Source of the DNA: an uncultured Eubacteriales bacterium
GTDB lineage: Bacteria; Bacillota; Clostridia; Oscillospirales; Oscillospiraceae
DNA length: 20,263 bases
Direction of reading: 5' to 3'
Assembly (NCBI GenBank): GCA_900549885.1
Contig: URQA01000033.1
Span: 1 to 20,263, forward strand
A model generated the notes under the pieces. It was not told where the DNA came from. It worked only from the letters and a program-made list of their open reading frames with translations, and did not search any database. This document shows, piece after piece, positions 6,682-15,281 of the stretch. A program made the translations under genes and the position numbers. Each line of letters starts with the position of its first letter. Within the stretch, counting starts at the first letter, position 1.

Positions 6682-6996
6682 ATGTCCTTTCAAGATATCC
6701 AGCGGGTGACGCGGATAGAAGAGGATACCCGGGAAAAAAAGCTGCAGGCTCAGGCACAAGCCAGGCAAATCATCGCCGAGGCCCAAAAGGCAGGGACTGC
6801 TGCGGTGGAAGCCGCCCGGCGCCAGGCCAGGGATCAGGTGAGCCAGTGGATGGAGGAGGCGGAGCGGCTGGGCCGGGAAGAGACGGCCCGGATGCTGGCG
6901 GCCAATGACCAAGCCTGCCAGGCCATGTGCCGGCAGGCCCGCGGACGGCTGAGTGAGGCTGCGGATCTGATCGTGAGAAGGGTCGTGGACAGCTGA
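6682..6996 (+). CDS. ntpF: V-type ATPase peripheral stalk subunit G/H (NtpF type)
   Basis: This small coiled-coil protein of 104 residues forms the peripheral stalk of the V-ATPase with subunit E, tying the catalytic head to the membrane subunit a. The sequence is almost entirely charged, alanine-rich helix with no glycine-rich or hydrophobic core (for example RIEEDTREKKLQAQAQARQI near the N terminus). Its place as first gene before the a subunit matches ntpF in Enterococcus hirae. The ATG at 6682 follows AGAGGGTGG at a sensible distance. An in-frame ATG at 6622 has only a weak upstream AGG and would add 20 residues unlike the family. The stop overlaps the next start (TGATG). The assignment depends mainly on coiled-coil character and position, as this family is poorly conserved. 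Confidence 0.82.
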   Translation: MSFQDIQRVTRIEEDTREKKLQAQAQARQIIAEAQKAGTAAVEAARRQARDQVSQWMEEAERLGREETARMLAANDQACQAMCRQARGRLSEAADLIVRRVVDS

Positions 6997-8966
6997 TGGC
7001 CATTGTAAAGATGAAACGGCTGCGCCTGCTGGCCATGCACACCGAACGAGAGGAACTGCTGCAGAGGCTCCAGACCCTGGGCTGTGTGGAGGTAGACGAG
7101 CCGGAGATCGACCTGTCTGACCCGGACTGGTCTGCCCTGGCCCGGCCAGACGGGGCAGGCCTGGCCCGGGCCAGGGATGAGAGCGCCCGGCTGAATGGGG
7201 CGCTGGTGATTTTAGACCGGTATGCTCCGGAGAAGAAGAGCCTATTTCATCCCCGGCCCATGATCGGCACGAAAGAACTGTTTGACGATGAGGCATACCG
7301 GGCGGCGCTGGATACCGCCGACCAGGTGGCCGAGGAGGAACGACAGCTCAACACCCTTCGGGCAGAGCGGGGACGTATTTTAAGCCAGCAGGCGGCTTTG
7401 AGACCCTGGGCTGCTCTGGATGTTCCCCTGGAACTGGAAGGGGACAGAACGCTATCGGTGCTGTTTGGCACTATCCCTGCCCGGGCGGATTATGCCGCCA
7501 TGGAGGGAGCGGTGAACGCCAGCGCTGAGCTGGCTCAGCTGACATGGGCCGGGGCGGACCGGGAACTGCAATATTTTGTGGTGGTGTGCCATGCCAGCGC
7601 CCGGGAGGCGGCGGCCGAGGCCATGCGGCCCTTTGGCTTTTCCCAGGCCAACCTGAAAGGATGGACCGGGACGGCACAGGAAAACCTGGTGCGGCTGGCG
7701 GATCAGATATCCCGGCTGGACTTGGAGCTAGGGCGGGTCAGGGCAGACCTGACGGCTATGGCACCCCAGCGGGAACAACTGCGGCGCTGCGCGGACCGGG
7801 CGGCCCAGGAGATCGCGAAGGAGGAGGCCAAGGCCCGGTTGGTGGATACGGCGGATACCTTTTTCCTGGAGGGATGGGCACCCACAGAGGATGTCCCCCG
7901 GCTGGATGCGGCGTTGGCAGGCTTTGACTGTGCCTGGGAGTTTTCCGAACCGGCTCCGGAGGAATATCCGCAGGTGCCGGTGAAGCTGAAAAACAACGCC
8001 GTCACCCGATCTATGAACGTGATCACCGAGATGTACTCCCTGCCCGCCTATGACGGGATCGACCCCAACCCGCTGATGGCCCCTTTTTTTATCCTGTTTT
8101 TCGGCATGATGCTGGCCGACATGGGGTACGGAGCGGTGATGGTGGCCGGCGGGCTTTTCGCGCTCCGGCGGATCCGGCCAAAGGACCCGGCCTTCATGGA
8201 ATTGATCGTGTGGTGCGGCGTGAGCACGTTCCTCTGGGGCGCCCTCACAGGCAGCTTCCTGGGGGATCTGATCCCCCGGCTGGTGACGATGCTGGATCCG
8301 GGGAGTACTTTCACCATGCCGGCGCTGTTTACTCCCTTGGATGACATCGTGATGATTATGATTGGATCGCTGGTGCTGGGGGCGGTCCAGATTCTCACCG
8401 GCATGACGGTGAGCGTGGTGAAGAAGATCCGGGACGGACAAGGACTGGACGCTCTGTTCGACGAGGTGACCTGGTGGGTGATCCTGGCGGGACTGGGCGT
8501 GATGGTGTGCGGCATGGCCCTGCCGTCCGCGCCGGCGGTCCTGGCCACAGCGGGGCAGATCGTCCTAGTGGCGGGCGTGTTGATGCTGGCCCTGGGGGGC
8601 ACCCGGAAGGCCAGGGGATTTGGAAAGGTCACCTGCTTTGTGGGACTGGTCTACAACGGTGTCACCGGCTTTTTCAGCGATACCCTGTCCTATATCCGGC
8701 TAATGGCTCTGATGGTGTCGGGCAGCGTGATTGCCCAGGTGTTCAACACGCTGGGAGCTACCTTCGGCAACGTGCTACTGTTCCTGGTGATCTCCTTGCT
8801 GGGCAATACCCTGAACCTGCTGCTGAGCCTGTTGGGCGGCTACGTCCATGACCTCCGGTTGCAGTGCCTGGAGTTCTTTGGGCGATTTTATAAAGAGGGC
8901 GGGAGACCATACCGGCCTTTGGATATCGACACCAAATATGTAAACGTGATCAAGGAGGAAGAATGA
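6996..8966 (+). CDS. ntpI: V-type ATPase subunit I (a subunit)
   Basis: This is the 656-residue stator membrane subunit that provides the ion half-channels next to the rotating c ring. The N-terminal half (about 1-340) is soluble and rich in coiled coil. From about residue 355 there are several transmembrane helices, starting with the family phrase PLMAPFFILFFGMMLADMGYG. The SDTLSYIRLMAL motif carries Arg568, and HDLRLQCLEFFGRFY carries Arg621. Both correspond to the conserved arginines of this subunit that face the c-ring carboxylate. Length is typical (about 650). Its start overlaps the stop of the stalk gene, and its last codons contain the AAGGAGGAAG site that serves the c-subunit gene two bases later. 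Confidence 0.95.
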   Translation: MAIVKMKRLRLLAMHTEREELLQRLQTLGCVEVDEPEIDLSDPDWSALARPDGAGLARARDESARLNGALVILDRYAPEKKSLFHPRPMIGTKELFDDEAYRAALDTADQVAEEERQLNTLRAERGRILSQQAALRPWAALDVPLELEGDRTLSVLFGTIPARADYAAMEGAVNASAELAQLTWAGADRELQYFVVVCHASAREAAAEAMRPFGFSQANLKGWTGTAQENLVRLADQISRLDLELGRVRADLTAMAPQREQLRRCADRAAQEIAKEEAKARLVDTADTFFLEGWAPTEDVPRLDAALAGFDCAWEFSEPAPEEYPQVPVKLKNNAVTRSMNVITEMYSLPAYDGIDPNPLMAPFFILFFGMMLADMGYGAVMVAGGLFALRRIRPKDPAFMELIVWCGVSTFLWGALTGSFLGDLIPRLVTMLDPGSTFTMPALFTPLDDIVMIMIGSLVLGAVQILTGMTVSVVKKIRDGQGLDALFDEVTWWVILAGLGVMVCGMALPSAPAVLATAGQIVLVAGVLMLALGGTRKARGFGKVTCFVGLVYNGVTGFFSDTLSYIRLMALMVSGSVIAQVFNTLGATFGNVLLFLVISLLGNTLNLLLSLLGGYVHDLRLQCLEFFGRFYKEGGRPYRPLDIDTKYVNVIKEEE

Positions 8967-8967
8967 A

Positions 8968-9459
8968 ATGGCAGCTTTTTTTGAATCCTTTGGAGGGATC
9001 GGCCTGGCGTATCTGGGGGCGGCGCTGGCTGTGGCTCTTTGCTGTATCGGTTCGGCTAAGGGCACCGGCATGGCCGGCGAGGCGGCTACCGGCGTGATCA
9101 GCGAGTCTCCTGAGAGCTTCTCCAAGTGCATGATTTTGCAGGTGCTCCCTGGCACTCAGGGCCTGTATGGCATTGTGGCCTGGTTCATGGTGCTGCTCAA
9201 GCTCAACGTCTTTGGCGGTGAGATGGCTCAGCTTACTGTGCAGAACGGCCTGGCTATCTTCGCAGCCTGCCTGCCCATCGCGCTGGGTGGCTGGCTGTCG
9301 GCCATCGCCCAGGGCCGGGTAGCTGCGGCTTCCATCAACATCGTGGCCAAGCGCCCGGAGGAATCCACCAAGGGCATCATCCTGTGCGGCATCGTGGAAT
9401 TCTACGCCATCCTGTCTCTGGTCGCCACCATCCTGCTGGTGCTGATGTATCAACTGTAA
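8968..9459 (+). CDS. ntpK: V-type ATPase subunit K (c-ring proteolipid), Na+-binding type
   Basis: This is the 163-residue rotor proteolipid, a fused double hairpin with four transmembrane helices. Helix 2 has LPGTQGLYG (residues 60-68), helix 3 has SAIAQGRVAA (111-120) and helix 4 has GIVEFYAI (141-148). Leu60, Thr63, Gln64, Gln115 and Glu144 correspond to the five residues that bind Na+ in the Enterococcus hirae NtpK crystal structure (L61, T64, Q65, Q110, E139). This predicts that the enzyme is Na+-coupled. As in other bacterial V-type rings of this class, each subunit has only one carboxylate in its four helices. The start ATG lies six bases after a near-perfect Shine-Dalgarno sequence, which is suitable for a subunit needed in about ten copies. 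Confidence 0.96.
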   Translation: MAAFFESFGGIGLAYLGAALAVALCCIGSAKGTGMAGEAATGVISESPESFSKCMILQVLPGTQGLYGIVAWFMVLLKLNVFGGEMAQLTVQNGLAIFAACLPIALGGWLSAIAQGRVAAASINIVAKRPEESTKGIILCGIVEFYAILSLVATILLVLMYQL

Positions 9460-9495
9460 GAGGCCGGTGAGACCGGGGAAAGGCGGAAACAAGCC

Positions 9496-10185
9496 ATGAA
9501 CGGGATCGACAAAATCATCGGCCGCATCAGCGGCGACGCGCAGACGGAGATCGACGCCATCCTGGCTCACGCCCGGGAGCAGGCGGAACAGATCGCCCAG
9601 CGCAGCAAGGCCCAGGGCGAGTCAGAGGCCGCCGACATTTTGGAGCGTGGGCGGCAGGATGCCCAGACCCGCGGAGAGCGGTTGGCCGCTATGGCCCAGC
9701 TGGAGTGCCGGAAAGCCAATCTGGCAGCCAAGCAGGCCCTGATCAACGAAGCCTTTGAGGCTGCAAGGCAGAAACTGCTGGATTTGCCCCAGGAGGAATA
9801 TGTGAAGCTGCTGGCCGGTCTGGCTGTGAAGGCCGCGCCCCATGGCCGGGGCCAGCTCATTTTCTCCCCCGCGGACCGGGCTCGAGTGGGCAAGGCTGTC
9901 GTGGTAGCCGCCAATGAGATGCTGGCTCGGGCATCCGCCCCCAAGCTCCCGGAGGAGTTGACCGGCGGACCGGCTGGGGCGCTGCTGGACCGAATGGTCA
10001 CCGGGGCGTCTGCCCTGCTCACCGGGTCTGCTGCACTCACCTTGGCGGAGGAGACCCAGCCTATGGACGGCGGTTTTGTGCTGCGAGACGGACGGGTGGA
10101 GGTTAACTGCACCTTTGACGCCCTCATCCGCCTGCAGCGGAATGAGTTGGCCGGCCAGGTGGCCAAAGTGCTGTTTCAAGAATGA
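9496..10185 (+). CDS. ntpE: V-type ATPase subunit E (peripheral stalk)
   Basis: This 229-residue protein pairs with the NtpF-type subunit to make the peripheral stalk. The N-terminal half (about 1-105) is a long charged helix with heptad character. The C-terminal half is a folded domain ending in ETQPMDGGFVLRDGRVEVNCTF in outline (about 185-210), the conserved GGFVL...G...N.TF signature of subunit E that binds the head. The ATG at 9496 is preceded by GGGGAAAGGCGG. It sits in the expected order after the c subunit, with 36 bases between. Confidence 0.93.
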   Translation: MNGIDKIIGRISGDAQTEIDAILAHAREQAEQIAQRSKAQGESEAADILERGRQDAQTRGERLAAMAQLECRKANLAAKQALINEAFEAARQKLLDLPQEEYVKLLAGLAVKAAPHGRGQLIFSPADRARVGKAVVVAANEMLARASAPKLPEELTGGPAGALLDRMVTGASALLTGSAALTLAEETQPMDGGFVLRDGRVEVNCTFDALIRLQRNELAGQVAKVLFQE

Positions 10186-10221
10186 CAGGATGTGGAAACC
10201 ACACAGAGGGGAGGGCTCAAC

Positions 10222-11235
10222 GTGCCGGGCAGACGTGAAAAGGACGTGGACTACCTGGCTCTGTCCGCCCGGGTCCGGGCGATGGAAAACCGCCTGCTGA
10301 CCCAAGAGCGGCTGGACAGGATGATCGACGCCCGTGATCCGGCAGAGGCGGCCAAAGTGCTGGCCGAGTGCGGCTATGGCGAGCTGGCGGAACTGACGGG
10401 AGACGGCTTAGAAGAGCTGCTCAATCAGGCCCAGGACCAGCTGGCCAGGGATCTGTCCAGTTATCCCCAGGCAGCGGCTATTTTACCAGTGTTTCAGTGT
10501 GCTACCGACTACCATAACGCCAAGGTCTTGGTGAAAGGGGAGGCTCTGGGCTGGGACGGGGAGCGGATAGGGCGGCTTCTGATGCCCGGCGGACGATGGA
10601 GCTCGGAGAAATTGCTGGACGGTTATCAGAAGAGCGGCCTGGAAGGCTGCACGGAGACCTTTCGACTGGCAGTGAACCGGGCCCGGGAGGTGCTGGCCGC
10701 CTCCGGCGACCCTCAGCAGGCGGATTTTGTGCTGGACCGGGCCTGTTATGAAGAACTGACCGCCTTGGCGAAGGCTACCGGCAGCTCTTTTCTCCAAGGT
10801 TATGCGGCGCTACTCATCGACGCGGTCAATCTGCGTGCGGTTGTGCGAGCCAGACGGCTGGGACGGGGAGCGGACTTCCTGCGCCAGGTGGTTTTGGATG
10901 GTGGGACCATCCCGGCAGCCGATTTGCTGGCCTCGGGAGGAGAGGAACTGGCCCGGCTGTTTCGAGGCAGCCCTCTGGCCCGGGCCGCGGAGTTGGGCGG
11001 GGCACTGTCCGCAGCCGGGTCCGGAAGCCTAACGGAGTTTGAACGGATGTGTGACGACGGAGTGATGGATTACCTGCGCCAGGCCCGGCGCGTACCCTTT
11101 GGAGAAGAGCCGGTAATCGGTTATCTCTGCGCCCGGCAGGCGGAGGCCACGGCCATCCGCACGGTGATGTCGGGGCGGCTAGCCGGCCTGGATGGAGAGA
11201 CCATTCGTGGCCGCCTGCGCCGAACCTATTGCTGA
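10222..11235 (+). CDS. ntpC: V-type ATPase subunit C (d subunit)
   Basis: This is the 337-residue central-rotor adaptor (equivalent to eukaryotic d) that joins the c ring to the DF shaft. Family features are the N-terminal DVDYLALSARVRAMENRLL, a central YHNAKVLVKG at about residues 94-103 and an all-helical character. The start is the GTG at 10222, six bases after AGAGGGGAGGG. This places the conserved DYL...SARVRAME motif at the N terminus as in homologues. A GTG at 10192 in the same frame lacks a good site and would add ten unrelated residues. The C terminus includes CARQAEATAIRTVMSGRLAG, typical of the family. Confidence 0.93.
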   Translation: MPGRREKDVDYLALSARVRAMENRLLTQERLDRMIDARDPAEAAKVLAECGYGELAELTGDGLEELLNQAQDQLARDLSSYPQAAAILPVFQCATDYHNAKVLVKGEALGWDGERIGRLLMPGGRWSSEKLLDGYQKSGLEGCTETFRLAVNRAREVLAASGDPQQADFVLDRACYEELTALAKATGSSFLQGYAALLIDAVNLRAVVRARRLGRGADFLRQVVLDGGTIPAADLLASGGEELARLFRGSPLARAAELGGALSAAGSGSLTEFERMCDDGVMDYLRQARRVPFGEEPVIGYLCARQAEATAIRTVMSGRLAGLDGETIRGRLRRTYC

Positions 11236-11248
11236 GGAGGGGGAGAGG

Positions 11249-11563
11249 ATGGCAAGCTACCGTATTGCCGTGGTAGGAGAGAAGGACAGCGTCCTGGGCT
11301 TTCAGGCCTTGGGACTGGATGTGTTTCCCGCCGGGGGAGCGGATCAGGCCCGAACGGCTCTCCACCGCTTAGCCAAGGAAAATTACGCGGTAATCTATCT
11401 TACCGAGCAGCTCGCCGCCCAACTGGAGGCGGACATCGCCCGATATAAGGATGCCCTCACCCCTGCCATTATTTTAATCCCAGGCAAGGAGGGGAGTCTG
11501 GGTATCGGGATGCGCAGCATCCAACAGGCGGTAGAGCGGGCCGTAGGGGCGGATATCCTATGA
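11249..11563 (+). CDS. ntpG: V-type ATPase subunit F (NtpG in E. hirae)
   Basis: This is a 104-residue central-shaft subunit with a flavodoxin-like (CheY-like) fold that binds subunit D and stimulates rotation. It opens with SYRIAVVGEKDSVLGFQALGLDVFP, of which the phrase VVGEKDSVLGF is the family hallmark. It ends with the IPGKEGSLGIGM and AVERAVGADIL segments common in bacterial F subunits. The ATG at 11249 follows GAGGAGGGGGAGAGG. The stop overlaps the start of the acetyltransferase gene in an ATGA arrangement. In E. hirae the next gene would be ntpA; here an extra gene intervenes. Confidence 0.94.
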   Translation: MASYRIAVVGEKDSVLGFQALGLDVFPAGGADQARTALHRLAKENYAVIYLTEQLAAQLEADIARYKDALTPAIILIPGKEGSLGIGMRSIQQAVERAVGADIL

Positions 11564-12114
11564 CGGAACGGGAAGAGCGCTTGCGCCCGGCCTCGCCGGA
11601 GGAGGCGCCGGCACTGTTTGAGCTGATTCTCCGGCGAATCGCCTGGATGGAGAAGCGGGGGATTCGTCAGTGGGACCGGGCTGTTTATTTGGCTTATTAT
11701 CCCCTATCTTATTTTATAGAGCGGGCCAGGGATGGGGAGCTCTATGGCCTGTGGGGGCCAGATGGGAGTCCCCGGGTGATGGCTGTGCTGTTGGAGCGGG
11801 ACTCTCGCTGGCCCGACGGCGGCAACGCCCTATATGTTCACAATCTAGCCGCTGATCCGGCGGTGCCCGGTGCGGGCGCGCGATTGCTTCTGCAATGTAT
11901 GGAGCTGGCGCGGGCACGGGGGAAGAAATACCTGCGCCTAGACTGTGGACAGGACAATGCAGAATTGAACGCCTATTATGAACGGCTTGGCTTTTCCTAT
12001 ATGGGTCCTATGCAGGAGGGAGAGTACCGGGGGAATCTCCGGCAGTGTTCCCTCAGTCAAGAGGGAGCGCCTACGGAGACAGGCCGACAGAAAGAAGGGT
12101 TAGCCTATGGGTAA
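11560..12114 (+). CDS. GNAT family N-acetyltransferase inside the V-ATPase operon
   Basis: The 184-residue protein shows the GNAT fold. The beta-4 region NALYVHNLAADP (89-100) leads into the acetyl-CoA pyrophosphate loop VPGAGARLL (102-110), then KKYLRLDCGQDNAELNAYYERLGF (122-145, quoted in part), with the N..A..YYERLGF ending typical of motif B. Substrates of GNAT enzymes range from small amines to protein N termini and lysines and cannot be read from sequence. It starts four bases inside the F-subunit gene (ATGA) and ends eight bases inside the A-subunit gene, so its translation is tied to the ATPase. It is not a normal V-ATPase component. It may be an inserted passenger or may modify a subunit. 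Confidence 0.9.
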   Translation: MTEREERLRPASPEEAPALFELILRRIAWMEKRGIRQWDRAVYLAYYPLSYFIERARDGELYGLWGPDGSPRVMAVLLERDSRWPDGGNALYVHNLAADPAVPGAGARLLLQCMELARARGKKYLRLDCGQDNAELNAYYERLGFSYMGPMQEGEYRGNLRQCSLSQEGAPTETGRQKEGLAYG

Positions 12115-13882
12115 AATCGTCAAGGTCTCCGGGCCCCTGGTGGTAGCCACCGGGCTGGGAGAGGCTAATATGTCCGATGTGGTCCGGGTAGGGCCCCAGC
12201 GCCTGATTGGGGAGATCCTCACCATGAACGGGGATTCCGCCTCCATCCAGGTGTATGAGGAAACCTCCGGCCTGGGCCCCGGGGCAGAGGTGGAGACCAC
12301 CGGCTACCCCATGAGCGTGGAGCTGGGCCCGGGCATGATTGAGAACATCTATGACGGCATCCAGCGCCCCCTGGAGGAGATTCTGAAAAAGGCGGGCAGC
12401 AACAACCTGCCCCGAGGGGTAGAGGTGCCACCCATTGACCCAGAGAAGCTGTGGGATTTCACTCCCACGGCCCAGGCTGGGGACCAGGTGGTGGGGGGCG
12501 ATGTCATCGGCACGGTGCCCGAGACGCCGGTGGTGCTCCACAAGATCATGGTGCCCCCCAATTTGAGGGGCACGCTCAAGAGCGTGGCCGCCGCCGGAAC
12601 GTACAACGTGAAGCAGACGGTGGCCGTGCTGACAAAAGAGGACGGCACCGATGTGGAGCTGACCATGAGCCAGCGCTGGCCGGTGCGGGTAGGCCGCCCC
12701 TACAAGCATAAATACCCCCCCACCCGGCCCCTGTCCTCCGGGCAGCGAATCGTGGACACCTTCTTCCCCGTGGCCAAGGGCGGTACTGCCGCTATCCCCG
12801 GCCCCTTCGGCTCGGGTAAGACGGTGATGCAGCACGCCCTGGCCAAATGGTCCGACGTGGACATCGTGATCTATATCGGCTGTGGCGAGCGGGGCAACGA
12901 GATGACCGACGTGCTCCGGGAGTTCCCGGAGCTAGTGGACCCCCGCACGGGGCAGTCCCTGATGAAGCGCACGGTGCTTATCGCCAACACTTCCGACATG
13001 CCGGTGGCTGCCCGGGAGGCATCCATCTATACCGGCATCACCATCGCCGAGTACTTCCGGGATATGGGGTATGATGTGGCGGTTATCGCCGATTCCACCT
13101 CCCGCTGGGCGGAGGCCCTGCGGGAGATGTCCGGCCGGCTGGAGGAGATGCCCGGCGAGGAGGGCTACCCCGCCTACCTGTCCTCCCGCCTGGCCCAGTT
13201 CTACGAGCGGGCAGGGTCCGTGTCCTGCTTGGGCAGCGAGGACCGGAAGGGCTCCCTCACCGCCGTGGGCGCTGTGTCGCCCCCCGGAGGCGACCTGTCC
13301 GAGCCGGTGAGCCAGGGCACCATGCGCATCGTCAAGGTGTTCTGGGCGCTGGACGCCCAGCTGGCCTATAAGCGCCACTTTCCCGCTATTAACTGGCTCA
13401 ACTCCTACTCCCTGTATTTGGACTCCTTAAAGCCCTGGTTTGACGAGAACCTGGGCCCGGAATTCCTCCAGAACCGGGAGCGGGCCATGAGTCTGCTGCA
13501 GAGCGAGGCCAGCCTCAACGAGATTGTCCAGCTGGTGGGCAAGGACTCTCTGTCCCCCGCCGACCAGCTCACTCTGGAGTCTGCCAGGATGGTGCGGGAG
13601 GACTTCCTCCAGCAGAACTCCTTTGTGGATGTGGACTCCTTCTCCAGCTATGACCGGCAGGAGAAGCTGCTGGCCATCATCCTGGACTACGACCGGCTGT
13701 GCCGGGAGGCCATTGCCAAGGGGGCTGGGGCGGCGGATCTGTTCGTCATCCCCAGCCGGGAAAAGATTGGCCGGGCCAAGTCTGTCCCCGCCGACGAGTA
13801 TGTCCAGACCTATGCCGCCATCCGGGGTGAGATGGAGCGGGAAATTGACCAAATTGCGGCAAAGGCAGGTGAAGAGCAGTGA
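12107..13882 (+). CDS. ntpA: V-type ATPase catalytic subunit A
   Basis: This is the 591-residue catalytic subunit, with three copies alternating with B in the soluble head, hydrolysing or making ATP. The P-loop GPFGSGKT occupies residues 232-239 with Lys238. The catalytic glutamate is Glu261 in GCGERGNEM. These match the positions known in E. hirae NtpA. An ADSTSRWAEALREMSGRLEEMPGEEGYPAY stretch (partly quoted) and SPPGGDLSEPV are further family motifs. The N-terminal half contains the non-homologous bulge region characteristic of A subunits. The start ATG overlaps the acetyltransferase stop, with AAAGAAGGG upstream. The stop overlaps the B-subunit start (GTGA). Confidence 0.97.
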   Translation: MGKIVKVSGPLVVATGLGEANMSDVVRVGPQRLIGEILTMNGDSASIQVYEETSGLGPGAEVETTGYPMSVELGPGMIENIYDGIQRPLEEILKKAGSNNLPRGVEVPPIDPEKLWDFTPTAQAGDQVVGGDVIGTVPETPVVLHKIMVPPNLRGTLKSVAAAGTYNVKQTVAVLTKEDGTDVELTMSQRWPVRVGRPYKHKYPPTRPLSSGQRIVDTFFPVAKGGTAAIPGPFGSGKTVMQHALAKWSDVDIVIYIGCGERGNEMTDVLREFPELVDPRTGQSLMKRTVLIANTSDMPVAAREASIYTGITIAEYFRDMGYDVAVIADSTSRWAEALREMSGRLEEMPGEEGYPAYLSSRLAQFYERAGSVSCLGSEDRKGSLTAVGAVSPPGGDLSEPVSQGTMRIVKVFWALDAQLAYKRHFPAINWLNSYSLYLDSLKPWFDENLGPEFLQNRERAMSLLQSEASLNEIVQLVGKDSLSPADQLTLESARMVREDFLQQNSFVDVDSFSSYDRQEKLLAIILDYDRLCREAIAKGAGAADLFVIPSREKIGRAKSVPADEYVQTYAAIRGEMEREIDQIAAKAGEEQ

Positions 13883-15267
13883 TCCGTGAATATAGAACCA
13901 TCCAGGAGATCGCATCCCCTCTGATGTTGGTGAAAATGGTGGAAAACGTCACCTACGATGAGCTTGCGGAGGTGGAGATGCCCGACGGCAGCGTGCGCCG
14001 GGGACAGGTGCTGGAGGTCAACGGCGACACTGCCGTGGTCCAGCTCTTCGAGTCCGCCGCAGGCATCAATCTGGCCCAGTCCAAGGTGCGTTTCCTGGGC
14101 CATCCCCTCCAGCTGGGGGTGTCCGGGGACATGCTGGGCCGGGTGTTCAACGGCATGGGACGGCCCATCGACGGCGGGCCGGAGATCTTGGCCGAGGAGT
14201 ACCGGGATATCAACGGTCTGCCCATGAACCCCGCCGCCCGGGACTACCCCAACGAGTTTATCCAGACGGGCATCTCCACCATTGATGGGCTGAATACCCT
14301 GGTCCGTGGGCAGAAGCTGCCCATCTTTTCCGGCTCTGGTCTGCCCCACGCCAATCTGGCCGCCCAGATCGCCCGGCAGGCCAGGGTGCTGGGAGACGAC
14401 GCGGGCAACTTCGCGGTGGTGTTCGCGGCGATCGGCATCACCTTTGAGGAATCCGAGTTCTTTGTGCAGGAGTTTAAGCGCACCGGCGCCATTGACCGTA
14501 CGGTGCTGTTTACCAACCTGGCCAACGACCCGGCGGTGGAGCGCATCGCGACCCCGCGGATGGCCCTCACCGCCGCGGAGTATCTGGCTTTTGAAAAAGA
14601 CATGCACGTGCTGGTCATTATGACTGACATCACCAACTACGCTGAGGCCCTTCGGGAGGTGTCCGCAGCTAAGAAGGAGGTCCCCGGCCGCCGGGGGTTC
14701 CCGGGCTACCTGTACACCAACCTGGCCACTATTTACGAGCGGGCCGGGCGGCAGCTGGGCAAGCCCGGCTCCATCACCCTCATCCCCATCCTCACGATGC
14801 CCGAGGATGACAAGACCCACCCCATCCCCGACCTGACAGGCTATATCACCGAGGGGCAGATTATCCTGTCCCGGGCGCTGTACCGCCAGGGCATCAATCC
14901 CCCGGTAGATGTGCTGCCCTCCCTGTCCCGCCTGAAGGATAAGGGCATCGGCGCAGGCAAGACCCGGGAGGACCACGCCGACACCATGAACCAGCTCTTT
15001 GCCGCCTACTCCACCGGCAAGGACAACAAGGAGCTCATGTCCATCTTGGGCGAGGCGGCGCTCACCCCCACCGACCTGCTCTACGCCAAATTCGCCGACG
15101 AATTTGAAAAGCGGTATGTCAACCAGGGATACGAGGAAAACCGCTCCATCCAGGAAACGCTGGACCTGGGCTGGGAGTTGCTGTCCATCCTGCCCACGGC
15201 GGAGCTCAAGCGGATCCGGCAGGGCTATATCGACAAGTACCTGCCCAAGAAGGAGCAGACGGAGTAA
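13879..15267 (+). CDS. ntpB: V-type ATPase regulatory subunit B
   Basis: This is the 462-residue non-catalytic partner of subunit A in the ATPase head. It keeps the fold but not the P-loop, having FSGSGLPHANLAAQIARQA instead of GxxxxGKT, as all B subunits do. The segment VDVLPSLSRLKDKGIGAGKTREDH includes Arg351, which corresponds by position to the arginine finger of E. hirae B (R350) that completes the nucleotide site of A. The start is a GTG at 13879 overlapping the subunit A stop, with AGGTGAAGAG just upstream. The start fits the usual N terminus (REYRTIQEIASPL). Confidence 0.96.
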   Translation: MIREYRTIQEIASPLMLVKMVENVTYDELAEVEMPDGSVRRGQVLEVNGDTAVVQLFESAAGINLAQSKVRFLGHPLQLGVSGDMLGRVFNGMGRPIDGGPEILAEEYRDINGLPMNPAARDYPNEFIQTGISTIDGLNTLVRGQKLPIFSGSGLPHANLAAQIARQARVLGDDAGNFAVVFAAIGITFEESEFFVQEFKRTGAIDRTVLFTNLANDPAVERIATPRMALTAAEYLAFEKDMHVLVIMTDITNYAEALREVSAAKKEVPGRRGFPGYLYTNLATIYERAGRQLGKPGSITLIPILTMPEDDKTHPIPDLTGYITEGQIILSRALYRQGINPPVDVLPSLSRLKDKGIGAGKTREDHADTMNQLFAAYSTGKDNKELMSILGEAALTPTDLLYAKFADEFEKRYVNQGYEENRSIQETLDLGWELLSILPTAELKRIRQGYIDKYLPKKEQTE

Positions 15268-15281
15268 CGGAGGAAGCAGCC

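Noticed and set aside
12071..12835. 254-codon open frame on the minus strand
   Set aside because: It is antisense to subunit A, with no plausible product.
13810..14976. 388-codon open frame on the minus strand
   Set aside because: It is antisense to subunits A and B, an effect of GC-rich codons.
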